Shown here piece by piece: positions 21,663 through 33,309 of a stretch of DNA of 64,000 nt (positions within the stretch are counted from its first letter, which is position 1; every line of letters begins with the position of its first letter). The notes under the pieces are model-generated. The model saw only the letters and a list, made by a program, of their open reading frames with translations, searched no databases and was not told the origin of the DNA. Where the stretch lies: NCBI GenBank assembly GCA_036924285.1, contig JAYKYS010000014.1, forward strand, positions 6,138,001 through 6,202,000, in the 5' to 3' direction. Both the position numbers and the translations under genes were made by a program. This DNA is from Asterella californica (taxonomy: Eukaryota > Streptophyta > Marchantiopsida > Marchantiales > Aytoniaceae).

Positions 21663-23693
21663 TGTCGTGTCGTGGACCGGCTCCTAGCTGAAATTCAAAC
21701 TTCGATGCTTCTCACTCCAAAGTCACTCATGAGAAGACAAGCTAGGCCCCAGCTTACGGATTTTTGGCACAATCTCAGATCTCCATTTTCATCGCATAGA
21801 TGGGTAGAGCTCCTTGTCAGCTTTCCATAGGCACTTTGTCTACTTCGTTTGGACGCCTAGTGGAGAAGTTATAGGAGTCGAAAGATAAAGAAAATAAGCT
21901 AGGCCCCAGCTTACGGGTTTTTGGCACCACTTCGGATCTTCGTTTTTATCGCACCAGTGGATAGAGCTCCTTGTCAGCTTTCCATAGGCACTTCATCTAC
22001 TTCAATTGGACGCCTAGTGGAAAAGTTACAAGACTCGAAAGATGGAGAAAACAAGCTAGGCCCCAGCTTACGGGCTTTTGGCGCAACTTCGGATCTTCAC
22101 TTTCATCACTTAGATGGGTAGAGCTCGTTGTCAGCTTTCCATGGGCATCTTGTTTACTTCGTTTGGACGTCCAGAGAAGAAGTTATGCGATTCGAGAAAA
22201 GACAAAATCAAGCTAGGCTCCTGGTTGCTTGCTGACTGGGTATTTAGGGCTTCAGGCGTTATATCAAAGACGCAAGGGGCCTGCTTCTTATTTATTCAGA
22301 ATTGAGGGTTGAACTTCGTACGTACAGACTGTAACAAGGGGGCTGCTTAAGGGGCTAGCTTGCGCCTGCAATCTGTCAACGGACGGTTCGGGAGATTTAG
22401 GAGTCCAATGCAAGCGCGCAAGGCGTCGTTGGGTTCAGATCTGTGCAGGCTACGCACTGGTTCAAACGGTTTGGGAAGAGACGGATCGGGGGTTGTGTTC
22501 TGAGAGAAATTGAGACGCAGGGAGCAGAATTGGGGTTTTCAGTTACCTGTGAAGGAGAGTTGGACCGTTCGGGCCGTTCCGGAGTCCAAACTTGCTATCC
22601 TTGGATCCATCGGGATCAGAACAACGAGTTCTTCAGGAAATTGAAGACGATACAAAGTTTTATCGGGCGGTTTGAGAGTTGTGAGAGAAATTGGCTCGCA
22701 GGGAAGCGCTTGCGTCAAGTTTTCATCGCCTGCGACCTGAGATTAGATTGTTCTTCGCGATCGGTGAGCCAAGCTCTTCGTTCTTGGTGCCTACGCGATC
22801 AGGGAGTCCTCATGTACGCATAAGAGAAGACTGTAAGTGAATTGGATTGTTGGTTTGGGTGTGGTGAGCGAATTTGAGCCGCAGGGAGCCGATTTACGTC
22901 AGTTTTTTGCAACCTGCGACCAAATTTCTCGAGTGGTTTTGCAAGGGGAACTCCAAACGGCTTGTTTGGAGTCTTGTTGGGTTCAGGGTAGCCAGATCTA
23001 CCTACCAGCGAAGACGGATATCAGTTTGGACGATCCGTTTGTGCGGTGTGAGCGGTTTTAAGCCGCAGGGAGGAGTTTTTGAAGGTTCGGTCACCTGCGA
23101 CCGAAAATTGACGATATCTCGACTATCGGGAGTCGGATCTGAAGGTTTCTTGGGCCAACGGAGTCAGCGAAGGAGACCCTATCGACATCTGAAGTCCGTT
23201 CAGCGAAAGAAGAAAGTTCCCAGATAGGTCTTTTTCGGTTCCTTTGCTACAGGTTTCGTCCTTTTGAGTTCGTTAAGGACTTAGTTGGTTGTGTATGGCT
23301 TGTGGTAGCTAGCTTTAGCCAAGAGCTAGTGTGTGGATGTGATTTGGACTTGGGTTTGGATCGCGTGATACTGTTGTGGCTCTGGTTGTTAGCAAAGAGA
23401 AGTTTCTCTTGCTTTGAGCTACGCTTCGGCGATTTCAGGCTAGGGTTGCGATTCAGGGATTTGTTTTAGGGCTTCGGAAGTAGGTTACAGACCGCTCTGG
23501 TCTGTTCCCCAGTTTTGTGCTGTTAGGGGAAAGAATCGGCAGTGTACATACTTTCAGAGTGGTATATATCGCCGCGTTCGTTTTCGTGGTTGTCTTTCTC
23601 TGTCTTGTCTCTGTTTCAGCACACAACGTCTCCACAGCCAGGAACCTCGCGTTTTCCTGGACATCCTTCACGCACAAAATATCCGACGCGATA
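21663..23693 (+). repeat. A 5' LTR
   Basis: 2031 bp, starting TGTCGTGTCGTGGACCGGC and ending GACGCGATA. It contains three complete 157-bp tandem units (21741-22211). A candidate primer-binding site starting TGGTGAACTCG follows directly (about 23697); I cannot name the tRNA. Confidence 0.95.
21741..22211 (+). repeat. 157-bp tandem repeat array in A 5' LTR
   Basis: The block GCTAGGCCCCAGCTTACG begins at 21741, 21898 and 22055, with a fourth start (GCTAGGCTCC) at 22212: an exact 157-bp period. Each unit contains AGAGCTC.TTGTCAGCTTTCCAT and a TTTGGACG-type segment. The same array occurs in A's 3' LTR (26231-26701) and, inverted, in both LTRs of B. Confidence 0.9.
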
Positions 23694-23865
23694 CGGTGGT
23701 GAACTCGACGTGAAGGTCTGGGGTGGAGATATTTCTGTGTGTGAACTGGACAGAAGAGATCAGCAATCATGAACGAGGATGAAGATGGATTTGGTTGTTC
23801 GGGAGGATGCTGCGGACCTGGGATGATGGATTTGTAGATGCTTGGGATCATGGGAGGATGGGAGG

Positions 23866-25425
23866 ATGGGACGAGCCATGACTATGGACGGGATGGACGG
23901 ATCAGAGGATATATCAGAGATGCAGTTGGATGCAGCAACTGCACGATTGTTTCAAGCCTTCACTTTGTTTATGCGACAAGAGCAAGAGAACCAACAAAAG
24001 GAGGCTTTGGGGAAGAAGGCGCTTGGAAGGGTGATCGACAAGTTCGGTCTATTTGCTGGGAGAGACATCTCTGAGTACTTGAGATGTTACAAGATGGATA
24101 TGGATTTGGATCAGGTATCGGAGAAGGAGATGATCGAGACATTCGAACTCGCTGCGGTGCCTGAGATAAGGGAGCATGTGAAGGGTCTAGCAAAGCGTTT
24201 TGGGAGGAATTGGGATACATTTTCACATGCACTGATGGAGGAGTATTTCTTGGGAAACTCAGATCGAGTAACCAAGAAATCTTTTTTGGGATGGGTCAAT
24301 CGATCCAGCAAGGGTTTACAGCCTGCAGAGCTGTTAAAGGAGTTCGAGAGACAATTTTCTCAGCTACCTGGGAAGGACAAGCTAACCTTGGAGAGCTACA
24401 AGACGGAGCTGTTTCTTCAAGCTGCGGATGAACCATGGCAGGAACAGTTGGAGCTACTTCTAGAGGATGGGGAGGAAGAAGAAGGGTTGACAAGGAATTG
24501 GGAGGTTGTGCATGAAGCTGTTGAGCTTCTTGTCTGGAGACGTACAAGGGAGAGGGTTACAAGGTTGACACCTGCAGCGCTGACTACATCAGTTCGGGTA
24601 GTATCTGAGGTTCAACTTCCAGTTGTGGTTGTAGAGGAGGAGGATCCAACCATCGAGGACCTACAGCAAAAGATGCGAGATCTACAAGCTAAGGTTACTA
24701 GGTTGGAGGATAAGGGATCATCGACTGAGATGGAGCTTGTACCCAAACCAGCTTGGGTACATCAGTGTATGTGGTGTGATGGTATTGACCATCAACGGGA
24801 CGATTGTATCGACTTTGCAGAGTCTTTGCAACGTGAGATTATTTTTTGGGAGGATGGAAAGGTTGCATTCACAAGTACGGGTACTCTCCTTCAAGCCAAC
24901 GTTGGTAAAGGAGGGATGAAGAAGATTGTGGATGATTACCTTGCGGTACATGCAGTTGTAGCTATCGAAGCTACATGTTATGGTGCTAGGGTGGAGGAGA
25001 TTGAGCATGATCTCCATATAGATGGTTTGGGTGAGCACGTGGATCCAGACGAGCTCAAGTTGGAGATTGCATCCACGTTGCAGTGCGAGAAGAAGGACCA
25101 ACAAGATACTTCTTCAGAGAAGCAAGTTGGGGAGGATAAGATTCAACAAGAAACTAATCTTCTTATACAGGCAATGGAGGGTGATCCTTCACAACCGGAG
25201 GAGATGGTTGAGATGCAGACAGTGGACTCGGTTGATCTGGTTGTAGACATACAACAACCAGATATTGATACAATGATGGACGTGAAGGGAGGTTGGGAGG
25301 AACGCATTCAAGATGTCAAGGTTGAATTCATTTCACGGGAGGTCTTGGATGCGACTACAGGGGAAGTCCTTGATGCTTACATCGGCTTCATCGAGGACGA
25401 ACATGCTGAGAGTGAAGAAGAGTAG
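23866..25425 (+). CDS. A Gag protein (519 aa) with CCHC zinc knuckle
   Basis: The first in-frame ATG is 23866. The N-terminal half resembles the gypsy retrotransposon Gag capsid fold: FAGRDISEYLRCYKMDMDL, then ...REHVKGLAKRFGRNWDTFSHALMEEYF, and LESYKTELFLQAADEPWQEQL. A coiled-coil stretch IEDLQQKMRDLQAKVTRLED follows, then a zinc knuckle CMWCDGIDHQRDDC (C-x2-C-x4-H-x4-C) at about residues 306-319, and an acidic, glutamine-rich tail of 200 residues. Gag assembles the cytoplasmic particle that packages element RNA. The frame is uninterrupted and closely matches B's Gag (minus strand), so it has probably been under selection. No pol follows; the rest of the internal region is non-coding. Confidence 0.92.
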   Translation: MGRAMTMDGMDGSEDISEMQLDAATARLFQAFTLFMRQEQENQQKEALGKKALGRVIDKFGLFAGRDISEYLRCYKMDMDLDQVSEKEMIETFELAAVPEIREHVKGLAKRFGRNWDTFSHALMEEYFLGNSDRVTKKSFLGWVNRSSKGLQPAELLKEFERQFSQLPGKDKLTLESYKTELFLQAADEPWQEQLELLLEDGEEEEGLTRNWEVVHEAVELLVWRRTRERVTRLTPAALTTSVRVVSEVQLPVVVVEEEDPTIEDLQQKMRDLQAKVTRLEDKGSSTEMELVPKPAWVHQCMWCDGIDHQRDDCIDFAESLQREIIFWEDGKVAFTSTGTLLQANVGKGGMKKIVDDYLAVHAVVAIEATCYGARVEEIEHDLHIDGLGEHVDPDELKLEIASTLQCEKKDQQDTSSEKQVGEDKIQQETNLLIQAMEGDPSQPEEMVEMQTVDSVDLVVDIQQPDIDTMMDVKGGWEERIQDVKVEFISREVLDATTGEVLDAYIGFIEDEHAESEEE

Positions 25426-26152
25426 ACGGATGCTCTCGAGGCTACGGGTATAGGATGATGGGTAACGATGGCTTACAGGGGAGAAGCCATTGCTGAAGAT
25501 GATTTGTGTTGGGAGGATGATGCTTGGGGGATTGTAAATATTTTCAGGAAAAGGTTGAGAGGATGATGCTTGGGAGGTTGCAAGGGTTTTCAGAAGAAGA
25601 TATCAGGGAGGAGATGGTTGAAGAAGATACTATTCTACCGGGAGACAATGATGATTGCAGTTGAGGATTTTGGTTGCAGCAGTGTGGTTCCTTTTCTTTC
25701 AAAAAATAGAAAAGAAGAGTTGGATACATACGATGACATGTACAGACTTGAGGTTGAAGGTTACAGTTAGGATATGCGGTGATGATTGGGACGATTGGTG
25801 ATGTCTACTATGACATTTGGTTCACAAACCTCGACGGTGAGGTTCTACAAGACGCATGGAAGATATTTCCATGGTATGATGGGTTATTCTTTCTATGTCT
25901 TCGCATACTGAAGATGTGTAGATTTAGAGGGGGTGATTGGATGGGAGGTTCGAGATGAAGATCGATGAGCATGGATCTAGGGAGGATCATGGCAGGGTAG
26001 CAACTTCAAGATCACGATCGAGTTGCGGACTTGAGGATGAGGTTGAAATGGGAACGAGGATAACAAGATGAGAATGGATGTGCGTGCCGGTCCACTCCTT
26101 GGTTGGTATCTCTGGTGCATACCGGAGGATGCACAGGTTTGGAGGGGGTGGA
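25426..26152 (+). other. A internal 3' untranslated region with polypurine tract
   Basis: No gene seen. The stretch is rich in GGGAGGATG-like words. Its last 50 bases (CGGAGGATGCACAGG, then GGAGGGGGTGGA) closely match the region before the F 3' LTR (61667-61720, minus), linking A to F. Confidence 0.8.
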
Positions 26153-28183
26153 TGTCGTGTCGTGGACCGGCTCCTACCTGAAATTCAAACTTCGATGCTT
26201 CTCACTCCAAAGTCACTCATGAGAAGACAAGCTAGGCCCCAGCTTATGGATTTTTGGCACAATCTCAGATCTCCATTTTCATCGCATAGATGGGTAGAGC
26301 TCCTTGTCAGCTTTCCATAGGCACTTTGTCTACTTCGTTTGGACGCCTAGTGGAGAAGTTATAGGAGTCGAAAGATAAAGAAAATAAGCTAGGCCCCAGC
26401 TTACGGGTTTTTGGCACCACTTCGGATCTTCGTTTTTATCGCACCAGTGGATAGAGCTCCTTGTCAGCTTTCCATAGGCACTTCATCTACTTCAATTGGA
26501 CGCCTAGTGGAAAAGTTACAAGACTCGAAAGATGGAGAAAACAAGCTAGGCCCCAGCTTACGGGCTTTTGGCGCAACTTCGGATCTTCACTTTCATCACT
26601 TAGATGGGTAGAGCTCGTTGTCAGCTTTCCATGGGCATCTTGTTTACTTCGTTTGGACGTCCAGAGAAGAAGTTATGCGATTCGAGAAAAGACAAAATCA
26701 AGCTAGGCTCCTGGTTGCTTGCTGACTGGGTATTTAGGGCTTCAGGCGTTATATCAAAGACGCAAGGGGCCTGCTTCTTATTTATTCAGAATTGAGGGTT
26801 GAACTTCGTACGTACAGACTGTAACAAGGGGGCTGCTTAAGGGGCTAGCTTGCGCCTGCAATCTGTCAACGGACGGTTCGGGAGATTTAGGAGTCCAATG
26901 CAAGCGCGCAAGGCGTCGTTGGGTTCAGATCTGTGCAGGCTACGCACTGGTTCAAACGGTTTGGGAAGAGACGGATCGGGGGTTGTGTTCTGAGAGAAAT
27001 TGAGACGCAGGGAGCAGAATTGGGGTTTTCAGTTACCTGTGAAGGAGAGTTGGACCGTTCGGGCCGTTCCGGAGTCCAAACTTGCTATCCTTGGATCCAT
27101 CGGGATCAGAACAACGAGTTCTTCAGGAAATTGAAGACGATACAAAGTTTTATCGGGCGGTTTGAGAGTTGTGAGAGAAATTGGCTCGCAGGGAAGCGCT
27201 TGCGTCAAGTTTTCATCGCCTGCGACCTGAGATTAGATTGTTCTTCGCGATCGGTGAGCCAAGCTCTTCGTTCTTGGTGCCTACGCGATCAGGGAGTCCT
27301 CATGTACGCATAGGAGAAGACTGTAAGTGAATTGGATTGTTGGTTTGGGTGTGGTGAGCGAATTTGAGCCGCAGGGAGCCGATTTACGTCAGTTTTTTGC
27401 AACCTGCGACCAAATTTCTCGAGTGGTTTTGCAAGGGGAACTCCAAACGGCTTGTTTGGAGTCTTGTTGGGTTCAGGGTAGCCAGATCTACCTACCAGCG
27501 AAGACGGATATCAGTTTGGACGATCCGTTTGTGCGGTGTGAGCGGTTTTAAGCCGCAGGGAGGAGTTTTTGAAGGTTCGGTCACCTGCGACCGAAAATTG
27601 ACGATATCTCGACTATCGGGAGTCGGATCTGAAGGTTTCTTGGGCCAACGGAGTCAGCGAAGGAGACCCTATCGACATCTGAAGTCCGTTCAGCGAAAGA
27701 AGAAAGTTCCCAGATAGGTCTTTTTCGGTTCCTTTGCTACAGGTTTCGTCCTTTTGAGTTCGTTAAGGACTTAGTTGGTTGTGTATGGCTTGTGGTAGCT
27801 AGCTTTAGCCAAGAGCTAGTGTGTGGATGTGATTTGGACTTGGGTTTGGATCGCGTGATACTGTTGTGGCTCTGGTTGTTAGCAAAGAGAAGTTTCTCTT
27901 GCTTTGAGCTACGCTTCGGCGATTTCAGGCTAGGGTTGCGATTCAGGGGTTTGTTTTAGGGCTTCGGAAGTAGGTTACAGACCGCTCTGGTCTGTTCCCC
28001 AGTTTTGTGCTGTTAGGGGAAAGAATCGGCAGTGTACATACTTTCAGAGTGGTATATATCGCCGCGTTCGTTTTCGTGGTTGTCTTTCTCTGTCTTGTCT
28101 CTGTTTCAGCACACAACGTCTCCACAGCCAGGAACCTCGCGTTTTCCTGGACATCCTTCACGCACAAAATATCCGACGCGATA
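26153..28183 (+). repeat. A 3' LTR
   Basis: 2031 bp, essentially identical to 21663-23693. It includes the 157-bp array at 26231-26701 and ends GACGCGATA, followed by the GCGC target duplication. Confidence 0.95.
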
Positions 28184-28187
28184 GCGC

Positions 28188-29478
28188 AAAGAGGAGAGCC
28201 GCTCCTGCCACGAGGAGTCTTCCACCCCGGAAGATGAGAAGAGTAGCTTCTTCTCGTGCGCAGAAGATGAAGACCGTAGTGGTGGAAGAGGCTCCCTTGC
28301 CTCTGGAAGACGAAGTCGATACCCTCGAGCGAGTGGTGGGGATGAACTTGTCTTCTGCAGGAAGACGACTGGAGGAGTTCAGTGCCTACTTCCAGAAGGA
28401 GATCCAGCCCGCTATGGAGTTGTTGGAAAGGAGAGCGAGGGCACAGGAGAAACCTTTACAGCATGGATTCGGCCTGCGCACCTTGCTGCGACAGGAAGAC
28501 AGCCAGCAGAAGACGGAGTCGCTGGAAGCTAGCCTCCGCACTACGGAGAAGCTTGCAGCCAGGTACAAGGCGGAAGCAGCCGCTTCTGCCAAGGAGCTGG
28601 TACAGCTTCGGAAGAGCAACCAGGAGTTGCAGGCGCGAGTACAGCAGCGTGATCAGGAAGTTCTCCGAGTACGGGAGAAGATCACTGCCCTCGCAGAAGA
28701 GCAGACCACTTGGAAGATGCAGCGAGAAGCCGCCGAAGCGCGAGCTGCAACAGAGAAGACGCAGAGGGAAGCAGCAGAGGCCCGTGCGCAGAAGATGTTA
28801 GCTCAGTCGGTAGAAGCGCTTCGGAAGAAGTTCAACTTCACCGCGGGTAAGAAGTTACTTACCTTAGCTAGGAAATGGGACAGCGCGTCCAAGACGAGGT
28901 TGGTGGAATGCAGAGATAGCATGTTCAGGTACTTGGATAGACAGATAGAAGGAGTGAAGACACTTTATGGTCTTCCCTCACTTCCGACACCTGTAACCGC
29001 ATCTTCCCAAGTCCTAGCACCCTCGACTGGATCCGGAATGGAGAAGGAGGAGTTCGATCTCGTTGTACACTTGGTGGTGACAGCGTTGGAAGACGAGAAG
29101 ACTCCAGAAGACGCCCCGGAAGACATAACGTCTTCTGGAAGACAGGAAGACGAGCCGTCTTCCCAGGTATTCCGCGTGGAGGAAGCGACTTCCCCGGACC
29201 CCTATGAGATCACCATGGTCCCTAGTACTGCATCTGTGCCTCAGAAGACCGAAGACGCACCATTCGACTCGTCTTCCCAGAAGACCATTCCGTCTTCCGA
29301 AGTCGAAGCCGAGGAAGACGCAGCCGCAGAAATAGCAGGACCAGCGAAGAGCGAGGAGAGGGAAGCTACCTCAGTGGTACCCGAGGTAAGTGCAGGGCTT
29401 CCCAGCCCATCAGAAGTCGAGGTAGTAGCTACGGTAGGAGCAGATCATGTAGAGATTGCCACCGAGCAATCAAAGTAG
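28188..29478 (+). pseudogene. H ORF, 3' part: coiled-coil protein, continuation after A
   Basis: After the A insertion the H frame resumes in register (the GCGC copy counted once). The 430 residues begin basic, then form a long heptad coiled coil (LEASLRTTEKLAARYKAEAA..., LVQLRKSNQELQARVQQRDQ, REAAEARAATEKTQREAAEA; about 28500-28800), followed by LRKKFNFTAGKKLLTLARKWD and an acidic, serine/proline-rich tail to TAG 29478. Such coiled coils suggest self-association. I do not recognise a family. With the 5' part the complete ORF would be about 770 codons. It is inactive because of the A insertion and the TAG at 20734. Confidence 0.75.
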
Positions 29479-30578
29479 TTAGCAACCTCAATCGACATTT
29501 CCAGATTTAGTAGGATTGGACATGCTATCTTAAGGGTGGCAGTTTTCCATGTAAAAATAGTTAGGACCCCATGTGGCAGCATAGGTAGCGTAGGAGTAAC
29601 ACAGTGGAGGGCTAATTAGGAAGAGGGACCGCATGCATGTGAGGTGACAACCTCTTGTCAGCGCCTCTCTCTCTCTCCCTGGTGGTCGCCTCCCCTGACT
29701 CTCGAGGCAGATGGTTAAGTAGGATAGCAGGGTAGGAGAAAAGCTCTCTGAGAGCTCTGCCAGTTCTGTAGAATTCGGCAGTAACTGAACATACACACCG
29801 ATTCTACAGGCAGGCAGGCGAGACACATTAGAGCAGAGACAGTCTTAGCACACTACACCCGTTGTTGGAAACATACGAATAGTCTTGGAATATACAGGAG
29901 GGGTCTGCATACTCGTACCAGCAGTGGTTCGAAGATGTAGATAGAGGTAGTGGACAGTCCAGGAACAGGGAACGGCATCCTCGTGCAGTCCTGTTGGTTG
30001 GGCTGGTGTGTCGAGGAGTAGACGCAGGAAGTAGCGGGAGTGAGCTTCCCAATGCCATTGTGACTTCTTCTCGGGGAATAGATTGTGGATTTGAGTGCAA
30101 CAGCTTCGCTCATGTCTTCTAGGTGGTGGAATGTATTGAATTCGCTCCCAATTGTGCATGGGAAGTGTTCTTCTTGAGTGGCGGTGAATGTCAACATTTG
30201 TGGAGTGTAGCTTGACTCGTTCAGTAGAGCACTTGGGATCTACCTACGAACGGTCTTCTGGGTAAGTGATCACAGAAGACAGAGCAGTCAGAGCAGCGAA
30301 GTGAAGAAGAAAGAAGCCTTCTTCCCGCAACAGAAGACGACATCCTCGAGTAGAAGACGGGACAACAGTACTCACGTTTGTTGTCTTCCTCCCCAAACTA
30401 TTACAAGCAAGGATGGCTTGTTAGTCAGGATCCGGACTAGAAGCTTGTCGGAATCTTAATTGCCCTTTTTCATCCTGATTTCTCTTGTTTGGATTTCTTC
30501 TTCTTCCCATCTTCCCTCATCTTCCCCATCTTCTTATCTTCTTCTAGTGAGCTTCCGATACTTCTATTGAGCTTCCGT
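29479..30578 (+). other. H 3' non-coding region, up to B
   Basis: No coding gene seen. From about 29862 onward it matches H2 in inverted orientation (to 60337). A pyrimidine-rich CTTCC/CTTCTT tract at 30490-30545 and scattered GAAGAC motifs are present. CCGT (30575-30578) is B's left target duplication. Confidence 0.7.
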
Positions 30579-32610
30579 TGTCGCGTCGGACGTTTTGTAC
30601 GTGAAGGATGTCCAGGAAAACGCGAGGTTCCTGGCTGTGGAGATGCTGTGTGCCAAACAGAGACAAGACAGAGAAGAACAACCACGAAAAGGAATGCTGC
30701 GATACATACCACTCTGAAAGTATGTACACTGTCGATTCTTTCTCCAAACAGCAGAAAATTGAGGAACAGACCAGAGCGGTCTGTAACCTACTTCAGAAGC
30801 CCTAAAACAAACCCCTGAATCGCAACCCTAGCCTGAAATCGCCAAAGCGTAGCTCAAAGCAAGAGAAACTTCTCTTTGCTAACAACCAGAGCCACAACAG
30901 TATCACGCGATCCAAACCCAAGTCCAAACCACATCCATGTATAAGCTCTTAGCTAAAGCTAGCTACCACAAGCTGTATACAGTCAACCAGAACTCTAACG
31001 AACTCAAAAGAGCAAAATCCGTAGCGAAGAAACCGAAAAAGACCTATCTGTGAACTTCCTCCTTTCGCTGAACGGACTTCAGATGTCGATAGGGTCTCCT
31101 CCGCTGACTCCGTTAACCCAAGAAACCTTCAGATCCGACTCCCAACAGCCGAGATATCGCCGATTTTCGGTCGCAGGTGATCGAACCTTCAAAAACGCCT
31201 CCCTGCGGCTTAAAACCGCTCACACCGCACAAACGGATCGTCCAAACTGATATCCGTCTTCGCTGGCAGATGGATCTAGCTACCTTGAACCCAACGAGAC
31301 TCCAAACAAGTCGTTTGGAGTTCCCCTTGCAAAACCACGCAAGAAATTTGGTCGCAGGTTGCAAAAAACTGACGTAAACCAGCTCCCTGCGGCTCAAACT
31401 TGCTCACCACACCCAAACCAACAATCCAATTCACACACGGTCTTCTCCTATGAGTAGATGAAGACTCCTTGATCGCGTAGGCACCAAGAACGAAGAGCTT
31501 GGCTCACCGATCGCGAAGAACAGCCCAACCTCAGGTCGCAGGTGAACGAAAATCTGATGTAAGCGCTTTCCTGCGAGCCAATTTCACTCAGAACTTCCAA
31601 ACCGCCCGATGAAAACTGGTATCGTCTTCAATTTCCTGTAGAACTCGGTGTTCTGATCCCGTTGGATCCAAGGACAGCAAGTTTGGACTCCGGAACGGCC
31701 CGAACGGTCCAACTCTCCTTCACAGGTAACTGAAAACTCCAAATCTGCTTCCTGCGTCTCAATTTCACTCAATACGCACTCCCCGATCCGTCTCTTCCCA
31801 AACCGTTTGAACCAGTGCGTAGCCTGCTCAGATCTGAATCCAACGACGCCTTGCGCGCTTGCATTGGACTTCCAAATCTCCCGCATCGTCCGCTGACAGG
31901 TCGCAGGCGCAAGCAAGCCCCTTAAGCAGCCCCCTTGTTACAGTCTGTACGTACGAAGTTCAACCCTCAATTCCTGAATAATAAGAAGCAGGCCCCTTGT
32001 GTCTTTGATATAACGCCTGGAGCCCTAAATACCCAGTCAGCAAGTAACTAGGGGCCTAGCTTGATTTTACCTTTTTCCGAATCGCATAACTTCTTCTCTG
32101 GATGTCCAAACGAAATAAACAAGATGCCCATGGAAAGCTGACAACGAGCTCTATCCATCTATGCGATAAAAGTAAAGATCCGAAGTTGCGCCAAAAGCTC
32201 GTAAGCTGGAGCCTAGCTTGTTTTCTCCATCTTTCGAGTCCTGTAACTTCTTCACTATGCGTCCAAACGAAGTAGACAAAGTGCCTATGGAATGCTGACA
32301 AGGAGCTCTATCCACTGGTGCGATAAGAACGAAAGATCCGAAGTGGTGCCAAAAACCCGTAAGCTGGGGCCTAGCTTATTTTCTCCATCTTTCGAGTCCT
32401 GTAACTTCTCCACTAGGCATCCAAACGAAGTAGACAAAGTGCCTTTGGAAAGCTGACAAGGAGCTCTACCCATCTATGTGATGAAAATGGAGATCTGAGA
32501 TTGTGCCAAAAGCCCGTAAGCTGGGGCCTAGCTTGTCTTCTCATGAGTGACTTTGGAGTGACAAGCATCGAAGTTTGAATTTCAGGTAGGAGCCGGTCCA
32601 CGACACGACA
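30579..32610 (-). repeat. B 3' LTR
   Basis: 2032 bp with the 157-bp tandem array in inverted orientation at about 32060-32531. The polypurine tract (minus-strand GGAGGGGGTGGA, 32611-32622) lies beside its start. Confidence 0.95.
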
Positions 32611-33309
32611 TCCACCCCCTCCAAACCTGTGCATCCTCCGGTATGCACCAGAGATACCAACCAAGGAGTGGACCGGCACGCACATTCATTCCCATCTTGT
32701 TATCCTCCCTCCCATCTTAATCAACCTCATCCTCAAGTCCACAACTCGATCGTCATCTTGAAGTTGCTACCCTGCCATGATCCTCCCTAGATCCATGCTC
32801 ATCGACCTTCACCTCAAACCTCCCATCCAATCACCCCCTCTAGATCTACACATCTTCAATATGCGAAGACATAGAAAGAATAACCCATCATACCATAGAA
32901 ATGTCTTGCATCCGCCCTGTAGAACCTCACAGTCGAGGTTTGTAACCTAAGTGTCGTAGTAGACATTCCCCATCCTGCCAATCATCATCCGTATCCTGAC
33001 TGTAACCCTCAACCTCAAGCATGTACATGTCGTTGTACGTAATCCTCTCTTCTTTTTTGTTTTTCTGAAAAAAAAAGAACCACACCGCTGCAACCAAAAG
33101 CCTCAACCGCAACCATCGTTGGCTCGCTGTACAATGATATCCTCCTCAACCATCATCCTCCCTGATATCTTCTTCTGAAAATCCTCACAACCTCCCAAGC
33201 ATCATCCTCTCAACCTTTTCTTGAAAATATTTACAATCCCCCAAGCATCATCCTCCCAACACAAATCATCTTCAGCAATGGCTTCTCCCCTGTAAGCCAT
33301 CGTTACCCA
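32611..33309 (-). other. B internal 3' untranslated region
   Basis: No gene seen. The sequence is the counterpart of 25426-26152 in A, with the polypurine tract next to the LTR and repeated CATCCTCCC words (GGGAGGATG on the minus strand). Confidence 0.8.

Larger units (their letters stand above)
21663..28183 (+). mobile_element. A: gag-only long-LTR retrotransposon (TR-GAG type) nested in H
   Basis: Two LTRs of exactly 2031 bp (21663-23693, 26153-28183) flank a 2459-bp internal region coding only for a Gag protein. The target duplication is GCGC (21659-21662 and 28184-28187), and the H frame is restored by removing A and one GCGC. By eye four LTR differences were noticed (near 21689, 21757, 22813 and 23459), so the insertion is young. 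A polypurine tract (GGAGGGGGTGGA, 26141-26152) precedes the 3' LTR. With no protease, RT or integrase it must be mobilised in trans; gypsy F is a candidate partner. Both LTRs end in TA rather than the CA seen in B. Confidence 0.95.

Noticed and set aside
21741..22211. CRISPR array from regular 157-bp spacing
   Set aside because: Units are contiguous tandem repeats without unique spacers and sit in LTRs of a plant retrotransposon.
23453..23851. Minus-strand frames across the A LTR end (PSRRVHHRIASD...)
   Set aside because: Repeated only because LTRs repeat; no codon pattern or domain.
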